From assembly GCA_019455325.1 (NCBI GenBank), contig JACFMQ010000005.1, forward strand, positions 1 to 64,000: DNA of 64,000 nucleotides. The letters run 5' to 3'. Source of the stretch: Rhodocyclaceae bacterium. GTDB taxonomy: Bacteria; Pseudomonadota; Gammaproteobacteria; Burkholderiales; Rhodocyclaceae. Both the position numbers and the translations under genes were made by a program. This document shows positions 32,918-41,876 of the stretch, piece after piece. How positions within the stretch are numbered: the stretch's first letter is position 1; each line of letters opens with the position of its first letter. The notes under the pieces are model-generated. The model saw nothing but the letters and a program-made list of their open reading frames with translations, was not told the DNA's origin and searched no databases.

Positions 32918-35497
32918 TCAGGCCACCTTCTTGCGCGGCGCCGCCTTCTTCGCCGGCGCCTTGGCCGGCGCTTCCGCCGCCTCGTCCTTCTTCACTGCCT
33001 TGGCCGGCGCCTTCGGCTCGCGCTTCTCGAACTCGAAGCCGACCTTGCCGTCCTTGCCGCGCACGAGGAAGGCGGAGAACTTGCGGCGGGTGCGCGCCGA
33101 GACGAAGTTCTTCAGGAGGTCGGTGCGGCCGGTTTCGAGCAGCTTCTGCATCTGCTCGCGCTCGACCGGCTGCTGCAGGATGATCTTGCCGGAGCGGAAG
33201 TCGCAGGTGCGCTCGGGTCCGACCGACTTCTCGCAGACGTAGGCCATGCCGTGCTCGAAGACGCGCGCCTGGCACTTCGGGCAGGCGCCGAGCGGCTGCT
33301 GGTCGGAGAAGTCGACCGCCTCGCCGGCGCCCTCCTCGCCGCCGCTGCCCTGGCCGAAGTCGAACTCCGGCGCGTGCTCGGCGTTGAGCTTGATCAGCGC
33401 GTTGAACGGCCGCCCCATCTTGTTGCGGAAGCCGGTCAGCGGGCCGATGACGCGGTCGGTGAGCAGCGTCTCGATCTCCTCCGGCTCGAACTGGCGGCCG
33501 GCGACGATCTTCCACAGGCCGTAGTCGCAGTCGGCGCACTGGAATTTCTTGTAGGTTTCGCGGATCAGGCCGCCGCACTTCGGGCACGGCGCCTTGAGCG
33601 GGCCGAAGTCGCCGGGGATGGTGTCGCTGTCGTAGCTCTTGGCGCGGTCGACGATGTGCTGCGTCATCGCCGCGATTTCCTTCATGAACGCGTCGCGCGA
33701 CAGTTCGCCCTTCTCCATGCGCGCGAGCTTCCACTCCCAGTCGCCGGTCAGCTCGGGGTGCGTCAGCTCGGGAACGCCGAGGCCGTTCAGCAGCGTCATC
33801 AGCGAGAAGGCCTTGGCCGTCGGCACCAGCTCCTTGCCCTCGCGGTGGACGTACTGCTCGATGATCAGGTTCTCGATGATCTGCGCGCGCGTCGCCGGCG
33901 TGCCGAGGCCGCGGCCGGCCATGGCCGCGCGCAGCTCCTCGTCGTCGACCATCTTGCCGGCGCCTTCCATGGCCGAGAGCAGCGTCGCTTCCGAATAGCG
34001 GGCGGGCGGCCGCGTCTCGTTGGCCTTGACCTGCACGTCCTCGGTGGCCACCTTTTCCTTCGCCTGCACCGGCGCCAGGTTGGCCTCCTCGTCCTGCGCC
34101 TCGCGGCCGTAGACGGCGAGCCAGCCCGGCTGCACCAGCACCTTGCCCTCGGTCTTGAACGGCTCGCCGGCGACGCGCGTGATGCGCGTGGTGACGAGGT
34201 ACTCGGCGGCCGGGTAGAACACCGCCAGGAAGCGCCGCACGACCATGTCGTAGAGCTTCTGCTCCGGCTCCGACAGGTGCTTCGGCGCCTGCAGCGTCGG
34301 GATGATGGCGAAGTGGTCGGAGATCTTGGCGTTGTTGAAGATGCGCTTGTTCGGCCCGACCCACTTCTTTTTCTGGATTTCGGCGGCGAAGACGCCGTAG
34401 CGGTTGGCGATCGACGGGTCGGCGCCCTTCTGCAGGTCGCGGCCGGCGAGCATGTCGAGCGTCGCCTGGACCGTGCCGATGTAGTCTTCCGGCAGCGCGC
34501 GCGCGTCGGTCCGCGGGTAGGTCAGCACCTTGTGCTTCTCGTAGAGCGCCTGCGCCAGACCGAGCGTGGTCTTGGCGGAGAAGCCGAAGCGGCCGTTCGC
34601 CTCGCGCTGCAGGCTGGTCAGGTCGTAGAGCAGCGGTGAGAGCTGCGTCGAGGGCTTGGCCTCTTCCGTGACCTCGCCCGGCTGGCCGAGGCACTTGTCG
34701 CGCAGCGCGGCGGCCCTGGCCATGTCCCACAGGCGGTCGGCGCGGGCGTGCTCGTCGTCCTCGTTGCGCTTGAACTTCTCGTCGAACCACTTGCCCTTGT
34801 ACTCGCCGCCGGCGGCCGCGAAGCTCGCCTCGACCTCCCAGTACGGGCGCGGCTTGAAGCGCTTGATCTTCTCCTCGCGCTCGACGAGGATCGCCAACGT
34901 CGGCGTCTGCACGCGGCCGACCGTGGTCAGGTGGAAGCCGCCGGTCTTCGAGTTGAAGGCGGTCATCGCGCGCGTGCCGTTGATGCCGACCAGCCAGTCG
35001 GATTCCGAGCGGCAGACGGCGGCGTCCGCCAGCCCGCGCAGGTCGGCGCCCGGACGCAGCGAGGCGAAGCCTTCGCGGATCGCCGCCGGCGTCATCGACT
35101 GCAGCCACAGGCGCTGCACCGGCTTGCCGCTCTTCGCGTGCTGCGCGATGTAGTTGAAGATCAGTTCGCCCTCGCGGCCCGCGTCGCAGGCGTTGATCAG
35201 GCCGACGACGTCCTTGCGCTTGATCAGCTTGGTCAGCAGCCTGAGGCGCGACTCGTTCTTCTCGATCGGCTTCAGGTCGAAGTGCGGCGGGATCACCGGC
35301 AGGTGCGCGAAGGACCACTTGCCGCGCTTCACCTCGTAGTCCTCCGGACAGGCCAGTTCGAGCAGGTGGCCGATCGCCGAGGAGAGGACGTAGTCCTCGC
35401 TCTCGAAATAATCGTCGTGCTTGGCGAAGCCGCCGAGCGCGCGCGCGATGTCCGCGGCGACGGAGGGTTTCTCGGCGATGATCAACTGCTTGCTCAT
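32918..35497 (-). CDS. topB: DNA topoisomerase III
   Basis: This type IA topoisomerase decatenates and relaxes DNA through a transient 5'-phosphotyrosine. It has 859 residues. The TOPRIM domain carries Glu9 (LIIAEKPSVA) and DAGREGE (105-111); the active-site Tyr327 is in LTYPRTDA. Two C-terminal zinc-ribbon-like cysteine clusters follow (CPKCGG with CADCDYG; CPKCQ with CEKSVGPERTC). The last 40 residues are a Lys/Ala/Pro-rich tail likely to bind DNA loosely. It is convergent with dps. Confidence 0.95.
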   Translation of the reverse strand: MSKQLIIAEKPSVAADIARALGGFAKHDDYFESEDYVLSSAIGHLLELACPEDYEVKRGKWSFAHLPVIPPHFDLKPIEKNESRLRLLTKLIKRKDVVGLINACDAGREGELIFNYIAQHAKSGKPVQRLWLQSMTPAAIREGFASLRPGADLRGLADAAVCRSESDWLVGINGTRAMTAFNSKTGGFHLTTVGRVQTPTLAILVEREEKIKRFKPRPYWEVEASFAAAGGEYKGKWFDEKFKRNEDDEHARADRLWDMARAAALRDKCLGQPGEVTEEAKPSTQLSPLLYDLTSLQREANGRFGFSAKTTLGLAQALYEKHKVLTYPRTDARALPEDYIGTVQATLDMLAGRDLQKGADPSIANRYGVFAAEIQKKKWVGPNKRIFNNAKISDHFAIIPTLQAPKHLSEPEQKLYDMVVRRFLAVFYPAAEYLVTTRITRVAGEPFKTEGKVLVQPGWLAVYGREAQDEEANLAPVQAKEKVATEDVQVKANETRPPARYSEATLLSAMEGAGKMVDDEELRAAMAGRGLGTPATRAQIIENLIIEQYVHREGKELVPTAKAFSLMTLLNGLGVPELTHPELTGDWEWKLARMEKGELSRDAFMKEIAAMTQHIVDRAKSYDSDTIPGDFGPLKAPCPKCGGLIRETYKKFQCADCDYGLWKIVAGRQFEPEEIETLLTDRVIGPLTGFRNKMGRPFNALIKLNAEHAPEFDFGQGSGGEEGAGEAVDFSDQQPLGACPKCQARVFEHGMAYVCEKSVGPERTCDFRSGKIILQQPVEREQMQKLLETGRTDLLKNFVSARTRRKFSAFLVRGKDGKVGFEFEKREPKAPAKAVKKDEAAEAPAKAPAKKAAPRKKVA

Positions 35498-35599
35498 GGC
35501 GGGGGCGCTCGGGAGATGGCCGACCGGCGGGGCCGGTCGCGGACTGCGACGGATGATAAGAGGGTTCGCCCGCCGCGCGCAAGCCGCGGCCGCGCCGGG

Positions 35600-36049
35600 T
35601 CAGTGCAGCGGCGCCTCTTCCGGCGCGGCGAGGAGTTCCTCGACGATCAGCGGCGGCAGGTCCTGGTCCTGGCTCCACAGCACCATGAGGACGATGATCT
35701 TCAGCTTGTCCAGCGGCACCGGCTCGTCGTCCATGCCGAGCGCGCGCTCGATGATCAGTTCGCGCAGCGGCGGCGTGACGACGCCGGCGCCTTCGAGGAA
35801 GAGGATGAAGTCGAGGCCGTCGGCGCCGAGGCGGTCGTGCTCTTCGGCGGTGTGCACGCGCACGGCGCGCGGGTCGGCGACGAAGGGCAGCGGCCGCGCC
35901 GACTTCAGATCGTCGAGCCAGTCGAGGGCGAGCGAGATTTCGTCCGGATCGAAGCCGGCGGCGGAGAGCTTGCGCACCAGCGTGCCGGGCGCGGGGTGGG
36001 CGTTCAGGTCGAAGTAGTTTTCGAAAAGGAAGACGAGGACGTCGATCAT
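35600..36049 (-). CDS. smg: Smg family protein (DUF494)
   Basis: This small acidic protein of 149 residues, found next to dprA in many proteobacteria, has no established biochemical role. It starts MIDVLVFLFENYF, the family signature, and is rich in Leu, Asp and Glu with a predicted helical fold. Its ATG overlaps the dprA stop (ATGA), which fixes the start and indicates coupling. Confidence 0.88.
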   Translation of the reverse strand: MIDVLVFLFENYFDLNAHPAPGTLVRKLSAAGFDPDEISLALDWLDDLKSARPLPFVADPRAVRVHTAEEHDRLGADGLDFILFLEGAGVVTPPLRELIIERALGMDDEPVPLDKLKIIVLMVLWSQDQDLPPLIVEELLAAPEEAPLH

Positions 36050-37152
36050 TGTCGTTGTGCGCATTCCGCCTGCCGCTGGTAGCGGCCTCCCGGCAGGCTG
36101 GCGACCCGACCGTCGAGTTCCAGCCGCAACAGGATCACGGAAAGCGCATCGGCCGTCAAGCCGCTGCGGCCGAGCAGCTCGTCGAAGCCGACCGGATCGA
36201 AGCCGGCCAGATCGAGCACGGCCTGCGCCTCGCGGTCGGCCGGCGCAACGGGTTCGGCGCTTGCCGGTGCGGCGGCCGCCGGCAGCGCCAGCTCTTCGAG
36301 GATGTCGTCGACCGTCTCGACCAGCTTCGCCCCCTGCCGGATCAGGCGATGGCAGCCGCGCGCCTGCGGCGAGTGGATCGAGCCGGGGACGGCGAAGACC
36401 TCGCGCCCCTGCTCGCCGGCCAGCCGGGCGGTGATCAGCGAACCGCTCTCGACCGCTGCCTCGACCACCAGCACGCCGCGCGCCAGGCCGGCGATGAGGC
36501 GGTTGCGGCGCGGGAAGTTGGCGGCGGCGGCCGGCGTGCCGAGCGGAAATTCGGAGACGATGGCGCCCTTGTCGGCGATCTCCTCGGCCAGCGCGCGGTT
36601 GCGCGCCGGGTAGAGGCGGTCGGCGCCGGTGCCGACGACGGCGATGGTGGCACCGCCGCCGGCGAGCGCGCCGCGGTGCGCGGCGGCGTCGATGCCGAGT
36701 GCCAGGCCGCTGACGACGACGATGCCCTGGGCGGCGAGCGCGCCGGCGAAGGCGCGGGCATTGGCCTCGCCCTGCGGCGTCGCGTTGCGGCTGCCGACGA
36801 CGGCCAGCGCCGGCCGCGCCAGCAGCTCGACGCGGCCGCGCACGTAGAGCAGCGTCGGCGGGTCGGGGATGTCGAGCAGCGGCCGCGGGTAGTCGTCGTC
36901 GGCGAGCGTCAGCAGGCGCCGGCCGGGGGCGGCCGCCCAGTCCAGCGCCGCGGCGACCGCGTCGCGGTTGTCGGTGCCGAGCAGCAGGTCGGCGGTCTTG
37001 TCGCCGACGACGGCGGCGAGCGCCGGGCGACCGGCGGCGAAGACGTGCGCCGGCAGGCCGAAGGCGGCGAGCAGCTTGCGCTGGCTGGCGCCGCCGACGC
37101 CGGGAATCAGCGTCAGACGCAGCCAGTCGGCGACGGCGGCGTCCGCTGGCAT
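36046..37152 (-). CDS. dprA: DNA-processing protein DprA
   Basis: DprA loads RecA onto incoming single-stranded DNA during natural transformation. It has 368 residues: an N-terminal SAM-like helical part (LTLIPGVGGASQRKLL), the extended Rossmann core with SGLALGIDAAAHRGAL, FPRRNRLIAGLARGVLVVEA and SGSLITARLAGEQGREVFAVPG, and a C-terminal winged-helix (about 305-365). It lies 22 nt after the LysM gene. Its presence is compatible with natural competence but does not prove it. Confidence 0.95.
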   Translation of the reverse strand: MPADAAVADWLRLTLIPGVGGASQRKLLAAFGLPAHVFAAGRPALAAVVGDKTADLLLGTDNRDAVAAALDWAAAPGRRLLTLADDDYPRPLLDIPDPPTLLYVRGRVELLARPALAVVGSRNATPQGEANARAFAGALAAQGIVVVSGLALGIDAAAHRGALAGGGATIAVVGTGADRLYPARNRALAEEIADKGAIVSEFPLGTPAAAANFPRRNRLIAGLARGVLVVEAAVESGSLITARLAGEQGREVFAVPGSIHSPQARGCHRLIRQGAKLVETVDDILEELALPAAAAPASAEPVAPADREAQAVLDLAGFDPVGFDELLGRSGLTADALSVILLRLELDGRVASLPGGRYQRQAECAQRQ

Positions 37153-37174
37153 GGGTCGGCCGGCGCCCGGCCGC

Positions 37175-38206
37175 TCAGGGCTGGCGCAGCAGGTCGTTGA
37201 CGTTGACCGTGCCGGCGGCGCTGAGCACCAGCGCGTAGGCGACGCGCTCGAAGGTGCGGAAGACGAAGACCAGTCCGTAGCGCTGGTCGGGCAGGCGGAC
37301 CGTTTCCATCCGGCCGGTCTCGTCGTTGCGGAAGGTGTCGGAGCGGTTGCGGTGCAGCGCCAGCACGTGGCCGACTTCCAGGCCGTCGCGGCGGCCGCGG
37401 TTCAGGGTGATCACCGAGTTGCGGCCGGCGGTGCCGACGCCGCCGTAGACCGAGGCCACGCGCCCGTCGACGGTGCGCTCCGGGCGGTGCGGCGCGTAGT
37501 TCACCAACTGCGGGCGCTTCGCCGGCAGCAGGCGGTCGCCGCGGCCGATCTCCTGCTTCGCCGTGGCGATGGTGAAGACGCCGGGCTCGCCCGGCTGCAC
37601 CTGGCGCGCGGTGCCGAGGTAGAAGGCTTCGTGGCCGAGCACTTCCCGCGTCTCCGGGTCGAGCAGCGGCTGCGCCGGCCGGTAGATCTGCCAGGTCTCC
37701 TGCTGCGGCCGGTCGCCGGCGCCGGCGACGAAGGCGGTGTCGCCGGCGCCGAGGAAGACGCGGTCCTCCTGCATGGCGACGATGCGGGCGCTGTCGGCGA
37801 TGCCGCCCTCGTCGACGATCAGCGGTTCGGAAATGAAGGGCTCGATGACGTTCGGTGGGATGCTCGGCACGGTCTGCGTCAGCGCTTCGCTGTAGGCCTT
37901 CGGCCGCAGCCAGCCTTCGGAGATGAGGCGCAACTGCGGCGTGCCGTCGGCGTCGCGCTCGAGCAGGATGACGTCGCCGGGGTAGATGAGGTGCGGGTTC
38001 CTGATCTGCTCCCGGTTCAGCCGCCAGATCTCCGGCCAGCGCCAGGGCTCCTTCAGGAATCTTGCGGAAATGCCCCACAGCGTGTCGCCGGGAACGACGA
38101 CGTGGCGGTTCGGCGCATCGTCGGCGACCTGCAGCGGTGCCGGGGCCGCGGCCTGGGCGAGGCCGGCGGCCAGGGCCAGCAGGAGCGCGGATATAATGCG
38201 GGTCAT
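37175..38206 (-). CDS. LysM-domain peptidoglycan-binding protein
   Basis: This 343-residue exported protein has a signal peptide (about 1-20, MTRIISALLLALAAGLAQAA) and one LysM domain at about 35-83 (HVVVPGDTLWGISARFLKEPWRWPEIW). The large remainder (84-343) has no motif I can name beyond being predicted periplasmic and beta-rich. GAGGATAG precedes the ATG. It sits upstream of dprA and is divergent from def, a conserved betaproteobacterial arrangement. A cell-wall-associated role is inferred from LysM only. Confidence 0.87.
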   Translation of the reverse strand: MTRIISALLLALAAGLAQAAAPAPLQVADDAPNRHVVVPGDTLWGISARFLKEPWRWPEIWRLNREQIRNPHLIYPGDVILLERDADGTPQLRLISEGWLRPKAYSEALTQTVPSIPPNVIEPFISEPLIVDEGGIADSARIVAMQEDRVFLGAGDTAFVAGAGDRPQQETWQIYRPAQPLLDPETREVLGHEAFYLGTARQVQPGEPGVFTIATAKQEIGRGDRLLPAKRPQLVNYAPHRPERTVDGRVASVYGGVGTAGRNSVITLNRGRRDGLEVGHVLALHRNRSDTFRNDETGRMETVRLPDQRYGLVFVFRTFERVAYALVLSAAGTVNVNDLLRQP

Positions 38207-38374
38207 CGTGCTATCCTCATTCGAGCGCCCGGAACAACCGGGGCCTGGGCCGTGTCTACGGGCCGCGCGGGTCGATCGGCCGGAGGCGCTTCGCGCAGGC
38301 GGCCGCCACCTTCGCCAGAGTCGAGACTTTGCGTTAGATTCTGCACGTAATTACTTATTCGATCAAGATTTTCC

Positions 38375-38878
38375 ATGGCACTGCTACCCATTCTCCGCTT
38401 CCCCGACCCGCGTCTGAGAAAAGTCGCCGCTCCGGTCACGAATGTTGACGACGGCATTCGCCGGCTGGCCGCCGACATGGCCGAGACCATGTACGAGGCA
38501 CCGGGCATCGGCCTCGCCGCGACGCAGGTGGACGTGCACCAGCAGGTGATCGTCATCGACGTTTCGGAGTCGCGCGACCAGTTGCTGGTGCTGATCAATC
38601 CCGAGCTGCTGTCCGGCGAGGGGATGCAGGTCGGCGAGGAAGGCTGCCTGTCGGTGCCGGGGGTCTACGACAAGGTCGAACGCTCCGAAAAAGTGAGCGT
38701 CCGCTACCTCGACCTGCAGGGCGAAGCGCGGACGCTGGACGCCGAGGGCCTGCTCGCCGTGTGCATCCAGCACGAGATCGACCACCTGCAGGGCAAGGTC
38801 TTCGTCGACCACCTGTCGATGCTCAAGCAGATGCGCATCAAGTCCAAGCTCGCCAAGCAGGCGCGCATCACCGCCTGA
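38375..38878 (+). CDS. def: peptide deformylase
   Basis: This metalloenzyme removes the formyl group from new proteins. It has 167 residues with all three motifs: GIGLAATQ (motif 1), EEGCLSVPG (motif 2, Cys metal ligand) and [10 protein letters not shown] (motif 3, HEXXH). It begins [14 protein letters not shown] and is followed 10 nt later by fmt. The 168-bp gap upstream, shared with the divergent LysM gene, becomes AT-rich near def and should hold its promoter. Confidence 0.97.
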   Translation: MALLPILRFPDPRLRKVAAPVTNVDDGIRRLAADMAETMYEAPGIGLAATQVDVHQQVIVIDVSESRDQLLVLINPELLSGEGMQVGEEGCLSVPGVYDKVERSEKVSVRYLDLQGEARTLDAEGLLAVCIQHEIDHLQGKVFVDHLSMLKQMRIKSKLAKQARITA

Positions 38879-38888
38879 GGGGCGCCGC

Positions 38889-39806
38889 ATGAAGCTGATT
38901 TTCGCCGGCACGCCGGAGTTCGCGGTGGCGGCGCTCGCGGCGCTGGCCGACGCCGGCCACGACATCGCCCTCGTCCTCACCCAGCCCGACCGGCCGGCCG
39001 GCCGCGGCATGGCCCTGCAGGCCTCGCCGGTCAAGCGTCTGGCCGAGGCGCGCGGCCTGCCGGTGTTCCAGCCGCCGACGCTGAAGGACGCCGAGGCGCA
39101 GGCGCGGCTCGCCGCCGTCGGCGCCGACGCCATGGTGGTCGCCGCCTATGGCCTGATCCTGCCGCAGGCGGTGCTCGACCTGCCGCGCCACGGCTGCCTC
39201 AACATCCACGCCTCGCTCCTGCCGCGCTGGCGCGGCGCGGCGCCGATCCAGCGGGCGATCCTCGCCGGCGACCTTGAAACCGGCGTCTGCATCATGCAGA
39301 TGGAGGCCGGCCTCGACACCGGCCCGGTGCTGCTTGCCGAGGCCACGCCGATCGCCGCCGACGACACCGCGGCAACGCTGCACGACCGCCTCGCCGCCCT
39401 CGGCGCCCGCCTGATCGTCGACGCGCTGGCCCGCCTGCCGCTGCCGGCGGTGGTGCAGCCGGACGCCGGCGTCACCTATGCGGCGAAGATTGACAAGGCC
39501 GAGAGCGCGATCGACTGGACGCGGCCGGCGGCCGAGATCGACCGGCAGATCCGCGCCTTCGATCCCTTTCCCGCCGCGCAGTCGACGCTCGCCGGCGCGC
39601 CGGTCAAGCTGTGGCGCGCCGTGCCGGTCGCCGGCCATGGCCGGCCCGGCGAGGTGCTCGCCGCCGGCCGCGACGGCATCGTTGTTGCCTGCGGCGACGG
39701 CGCGCTCTGCGTCGGCGAGCTGCAGAAGGCCGGCGGCAAGCGCCTGTCGGCGGCGCAGTTCCTCGCCGGCCACGCCGTCGCGCCGGGCGTGTTGTTCGGC
39801 GGCTGA
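38889..39806 (+). CDS. fmt: methionyl-tRNA formyltransferase
   Basis: It formylates initiator Met-tRNA using 10-formyl-THF. It has 305 residues. The N-terminal catalytic domain begins [15 protein letters not shown] and carries [20 protein letters not shown] with the catalytic Asn/His, then [10 protein letters not shown]-like and LDTGPVL segments. The C-terminal tRNA-binding domain (about 205-305) includes RAFDPFPAA. Co-transcription with def is expected. Confidence 0.97.
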   Translation: MKLIFAGTPEFAVAALAALADAGHDIALVLTQPDRPAGRGMALQASPVKRLAEARGLPVFQPPTLKDAEAQARLAAVGADAMVVAAYGLILPQAVLDLPRHGCLNIHASLLPRWRGAAPIQRAILAGDLETGVCIMQMEAGLDTGPVLLAEATPIAADDTAATLHDRLAALGARLIVDALARLPLPAVVQPDAGVTYAAKIDKAESAIDWTRPAAEIDRQIRAFDPFPAAQSTLAGAPVKLWRAVPVAGHGRPGEVLAAGRDGIVVACGDGALCVGELQKAGGKRLSAAQFLAGHAVAPGVLFGG

Positions 39807-39881
39807 ACGGTTCCGCACCTGCCCACGCGCGCATTCGGGAAATTTCCGGCGCTCATTCCTGTCCGACGAAGGTCGGCCCGC

Positions 39882-39909
39882 TTGACGCGACGGCCGCCCG
39901 CCCCCATCT
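39882..39909 (+). promoter_or_regulatory. sigma32 (RpoH)-type heat-shock promoter of htpX
   Basis: CTTGACG (TTGACG at 39882-39887) and CCCCATCT (39902-39909) are separated by 14 bp, close to the sigma32 consensus CTTGAAA-N11-16-CCCCATnT; the -10 is a perfect match. Transcription would start near 39916, about 53 nt before htpX, a heat-shock gene in enterics. Confidence 0.7.
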
Positions 39910-39968
39910 GAAAGTTCAAATGCGGGCCAGGCACGAAACCGTGCCGGCCGACGACAAAGGAGATCGAC

Positions 39969-40814
39969 ATGTTCGGCAACTGGTTGAAGACGGCCGTGCT
40001 CATGGCCGGCATTCTCGCCCTGTTCGGCGCCGTCGGCGCGGCGGTCGGCGGCGCCGAGGGCATGCTGCTCGCCCTGCTCCTCGGGCTGGGCATGAACTTC
40101 TTCGCCTACTGGTTCTCGGACCGGATGGTGCTGAAGATGTACAACGCGCGCGAGGTCGACGCCTCGTCGGCGCCGCAGTTCTACGCCATGGTGCGCGAAC
40201 TGGCGCAGCGCGCCGGCCTGCCGATGCCGCGCGTATACATAATTGACGAGGCGCAGCCGAACGCCTTCGCCACCGGCCGCAATCCGCAGAATGCGGCGGT
40301 GGCCGCGACCACCGGCATCCTGCGGCTGCTGTCGGCGCGCGAGCTGCGCGGCGTCATGGCGCACGAGCTGGCGCACGTGCAGCACCGCGACATCCTGATC
40401 TCGACGATCTCGGCGACCATGGCCGGCGCCATCTCGATGCTCGCCAACTTCGCCATGTTCTTCGGCGGCCGCGACGCCAGCGGCCGGCCGGCGAACCCGC
40501 TGGCCGGCATCCTCGTCATGTTCCTGGCGCCGCTCGCCGCGTCGCTGATCCAGATGGCCATCTCGCGCGCCCGCGAGTTCGAGGCGGACCGCGGCGGCGC
40601 CGAGATCAGCGGCGACCCGCTGGCGCTCGCCGACGCGCTCGCCAAGATCGACGCCTACGCCCGCAACATCCCGCTGCCCGCGGCCGAGGCGCATCCGGAG
40701 ACGGCGCAGATGATGATCATGAACCCGTTCTCCGGCGGCGGGCTGGCCGGCCTCTTCTCGACGCATCCGCCGACCGCCGAGCGCATCGCCCGGCTGCGGG
40801 CGTTCGGACGTTGA
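39969..40814 (+). CDS. htpX: membrane zinc metalloprotease HtpX
   Basis: This inner-membrane protease degrades misfolded membrane proteins. It has 281 residues: two N-terminal helices (about 7-27, 30-50), the zinc motif HELAH at 132-136, further membrane segments (about 145-170, 180-200) and the third zinc ligand in [14 protein letters not shown] precedes the ATG. The sigma32-type promoter in the gap after fmt suggests heat induction. Confidence 0.96.
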   Translation: MFGNWLKTAVLMAGILALFGAVGAAVGGAEGMLLALLLGLGMNFFAYWFSDRMVLKMYNAREVDASSAPQFYAMVRELAQRAGLPMPRVYIIDEAQPNAFATGRNPQNAAVAATTGILRLLSARELRGVMAHELAHVQHRDILISTISATMAGAISMLANFAMFFGGRDASGRPANPLAGILVMFLAPLAASLIQMAISRAREFEADRGGAEISGDPLALADALAKIDAYARNIPLPAAEAHPETAQMMIMNPFSGGGLAGLFSTHPPTAERIARLRAFGR

Positions 40815-40830
40815 GAATACAAACACCTAC

Positions 40831-40863
40831 CGCAGAGGCGCGGAGGCGCAGAGGAACGCAGAG
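40831..40863. repeat. short direct repeat of 8-bp units (CGCAGAGG-type)
   Basis: Units CGCAGAGG, CGCGGAGG, CGCAGAGG and a final CGCAGAG lie head to tail between htpX and the parS pair. Similar purine-rich intergenic repeats recur in many proteobacterial genomes; only one copy is seen in this window. Confidence 0.5.
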
Positions 40864-40906
40864 AAATTCTTTGAGCGGGGTTTCTTCGCGTCTCGGCGGC
40901 GGGCGC

Positions 40907-41869
40907 TCATCGTGTTTCACGTGAAACAGTTTCACGTGAAACGTCCGTAGCCGGCGACAGCGCATCGAGCAGCCGCGCCAGCCGCCGGCCGGCGCGCACG
41001 ATCTGCGTCTTCGCCGCGGCGAGCGCGCGGTCGTGGTAGCGCGCGTCGATGGCCGGCGCTTCGCCGGCGAGGTCGGCGTAGGCGACGCTGCGCGCCAATT
41101 CCAGGCTTTCGGCGATCCAGCCGGCGGCGTCATCGACGGCCTCCCCTGCCGGTACGTCTGCCGGCGCCGCGTCCAGCAGCATCGTCGCCGCCGCTTCCAG
41201 CCGTTCGCCGCGCAGCCAGGGCGGGCCGGGCAGATCGTCCCAGTAGGCGTGCAGCGTCATCGCCGGCCGTCGCGGATGCAGCGGCGTTTCCACCCACAGA
41301 CGGTTGCCGCCCGCGTCGTCGTTGCCGGCGGCGTCGACGCGGCTGGCGACGTGCAGCGGCTGGTGCGCGTCGCCGACCAGGTGGAGCAGCCAGAGCAGCG
41401 CGTAGGCGCGTTCGCCCGCCGACGCCCGCGGGTCGCGCAGGGTTTCGATCAGTTGCGGCAGGCGGCGGTCGAGTTCGCCGCCGCCGAGGCGCGTGCCGTC
41501 GTCGAGACGGTGGTCGGCGTAGTGCCAGCGGCGGTGCCGGGCCATGTCCGGGAAGCCGGGCAGCGTTGCGGTCGGCGCGTCGCCGTCGTCGTGGAAGCGG
41601 CGGTCGCGCTTGATGTCGTCCGGCCAGGTGGCGGCGGCGAGGAAGGCGGCGTAGTCGGCGTCGCCCGCCGGCGCGCGGGCGGTCCAGCGTGTGTACTCGG
41701 GGTGATCGGCGAGCAGGCGGCCGGCGGCGGCGCGCGTCGCCGGTGCCATCTCGCGCCAGGCGATCGCTGCCGACAGGCGGTGGCCGGCGGCGTTCCAGGC
41801 GTCCGCCGGCGCGCTTGCGGCGAAGAGCAGGAAACAGAGGAGGCCGGCGCGCCGGCGGCGGGCGGCCAT
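40907..41869 (-). CDS. secreted S1/P1-type zinc nuclease
   Basis: This is a predicted periplasmic or extracellular single-strand nuclease. It has 320 residues. A signal peptide (about 1-24) would be cut before Trp25, and the mature N-terminal Trp followed by NAAGH is the hallmark zinc-binding start of P1 nuclease. Further ligand motifs are WPDDIK, RWHYADH and HLVGDAHQPLHVASR, with GGNRLWV. The last residues read DVSRETVSRETR because two parS sites are embedded in the coding end. It may supply nucleotides or phosphate from external DNA and RNA. Confidence 0.9.
   Translation of the reverse strand: MAARRRRAGLLCFLLFAASAPADAWNAAGHRLSAAIAWREMAPATRAAAGRLLADHPEYTRWTARAPAGDADYAAFLAAATWPDDIKRDRRFHDDGDAPTATLPGFPDMARHRRWHYADHRLDDGTRLGGGELDRRLPQLIETLRDPRASAGERAYALLWLLHLVGDAHQPLHVASRVDAAGNDDAGGNRLWVETPLHPRRPAMTLHAYWDDLPGPPWLRGERLEAAATMLLDAAPADVPAGEAVDDAAGWIAESLELARSVAYADLAGEAPAIDARYHDRALAAAKTQIVRAGRRLARLLDALSPATDVSRETVSRETR
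40913..40943. other. two tandem parS sites inside the 3' end of the nuclease gene
   Basis: TGTTTCACGTGAAACA (40913-40928) is a perfect 16-bp parS. A second core GTTTCACGTGAAAC (40929-40942) follows with no spacer. Both lie within the coding sequence, where each is read as Val-Ser-Arg-Glu-Thr, giving a duplicated VSRET at the protein C-terminus. They are ParB loading sites about 17-18 kb from the dnaA region. Confidence 0.95.
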
Positions 41870-41876
41870 CGCGGCG

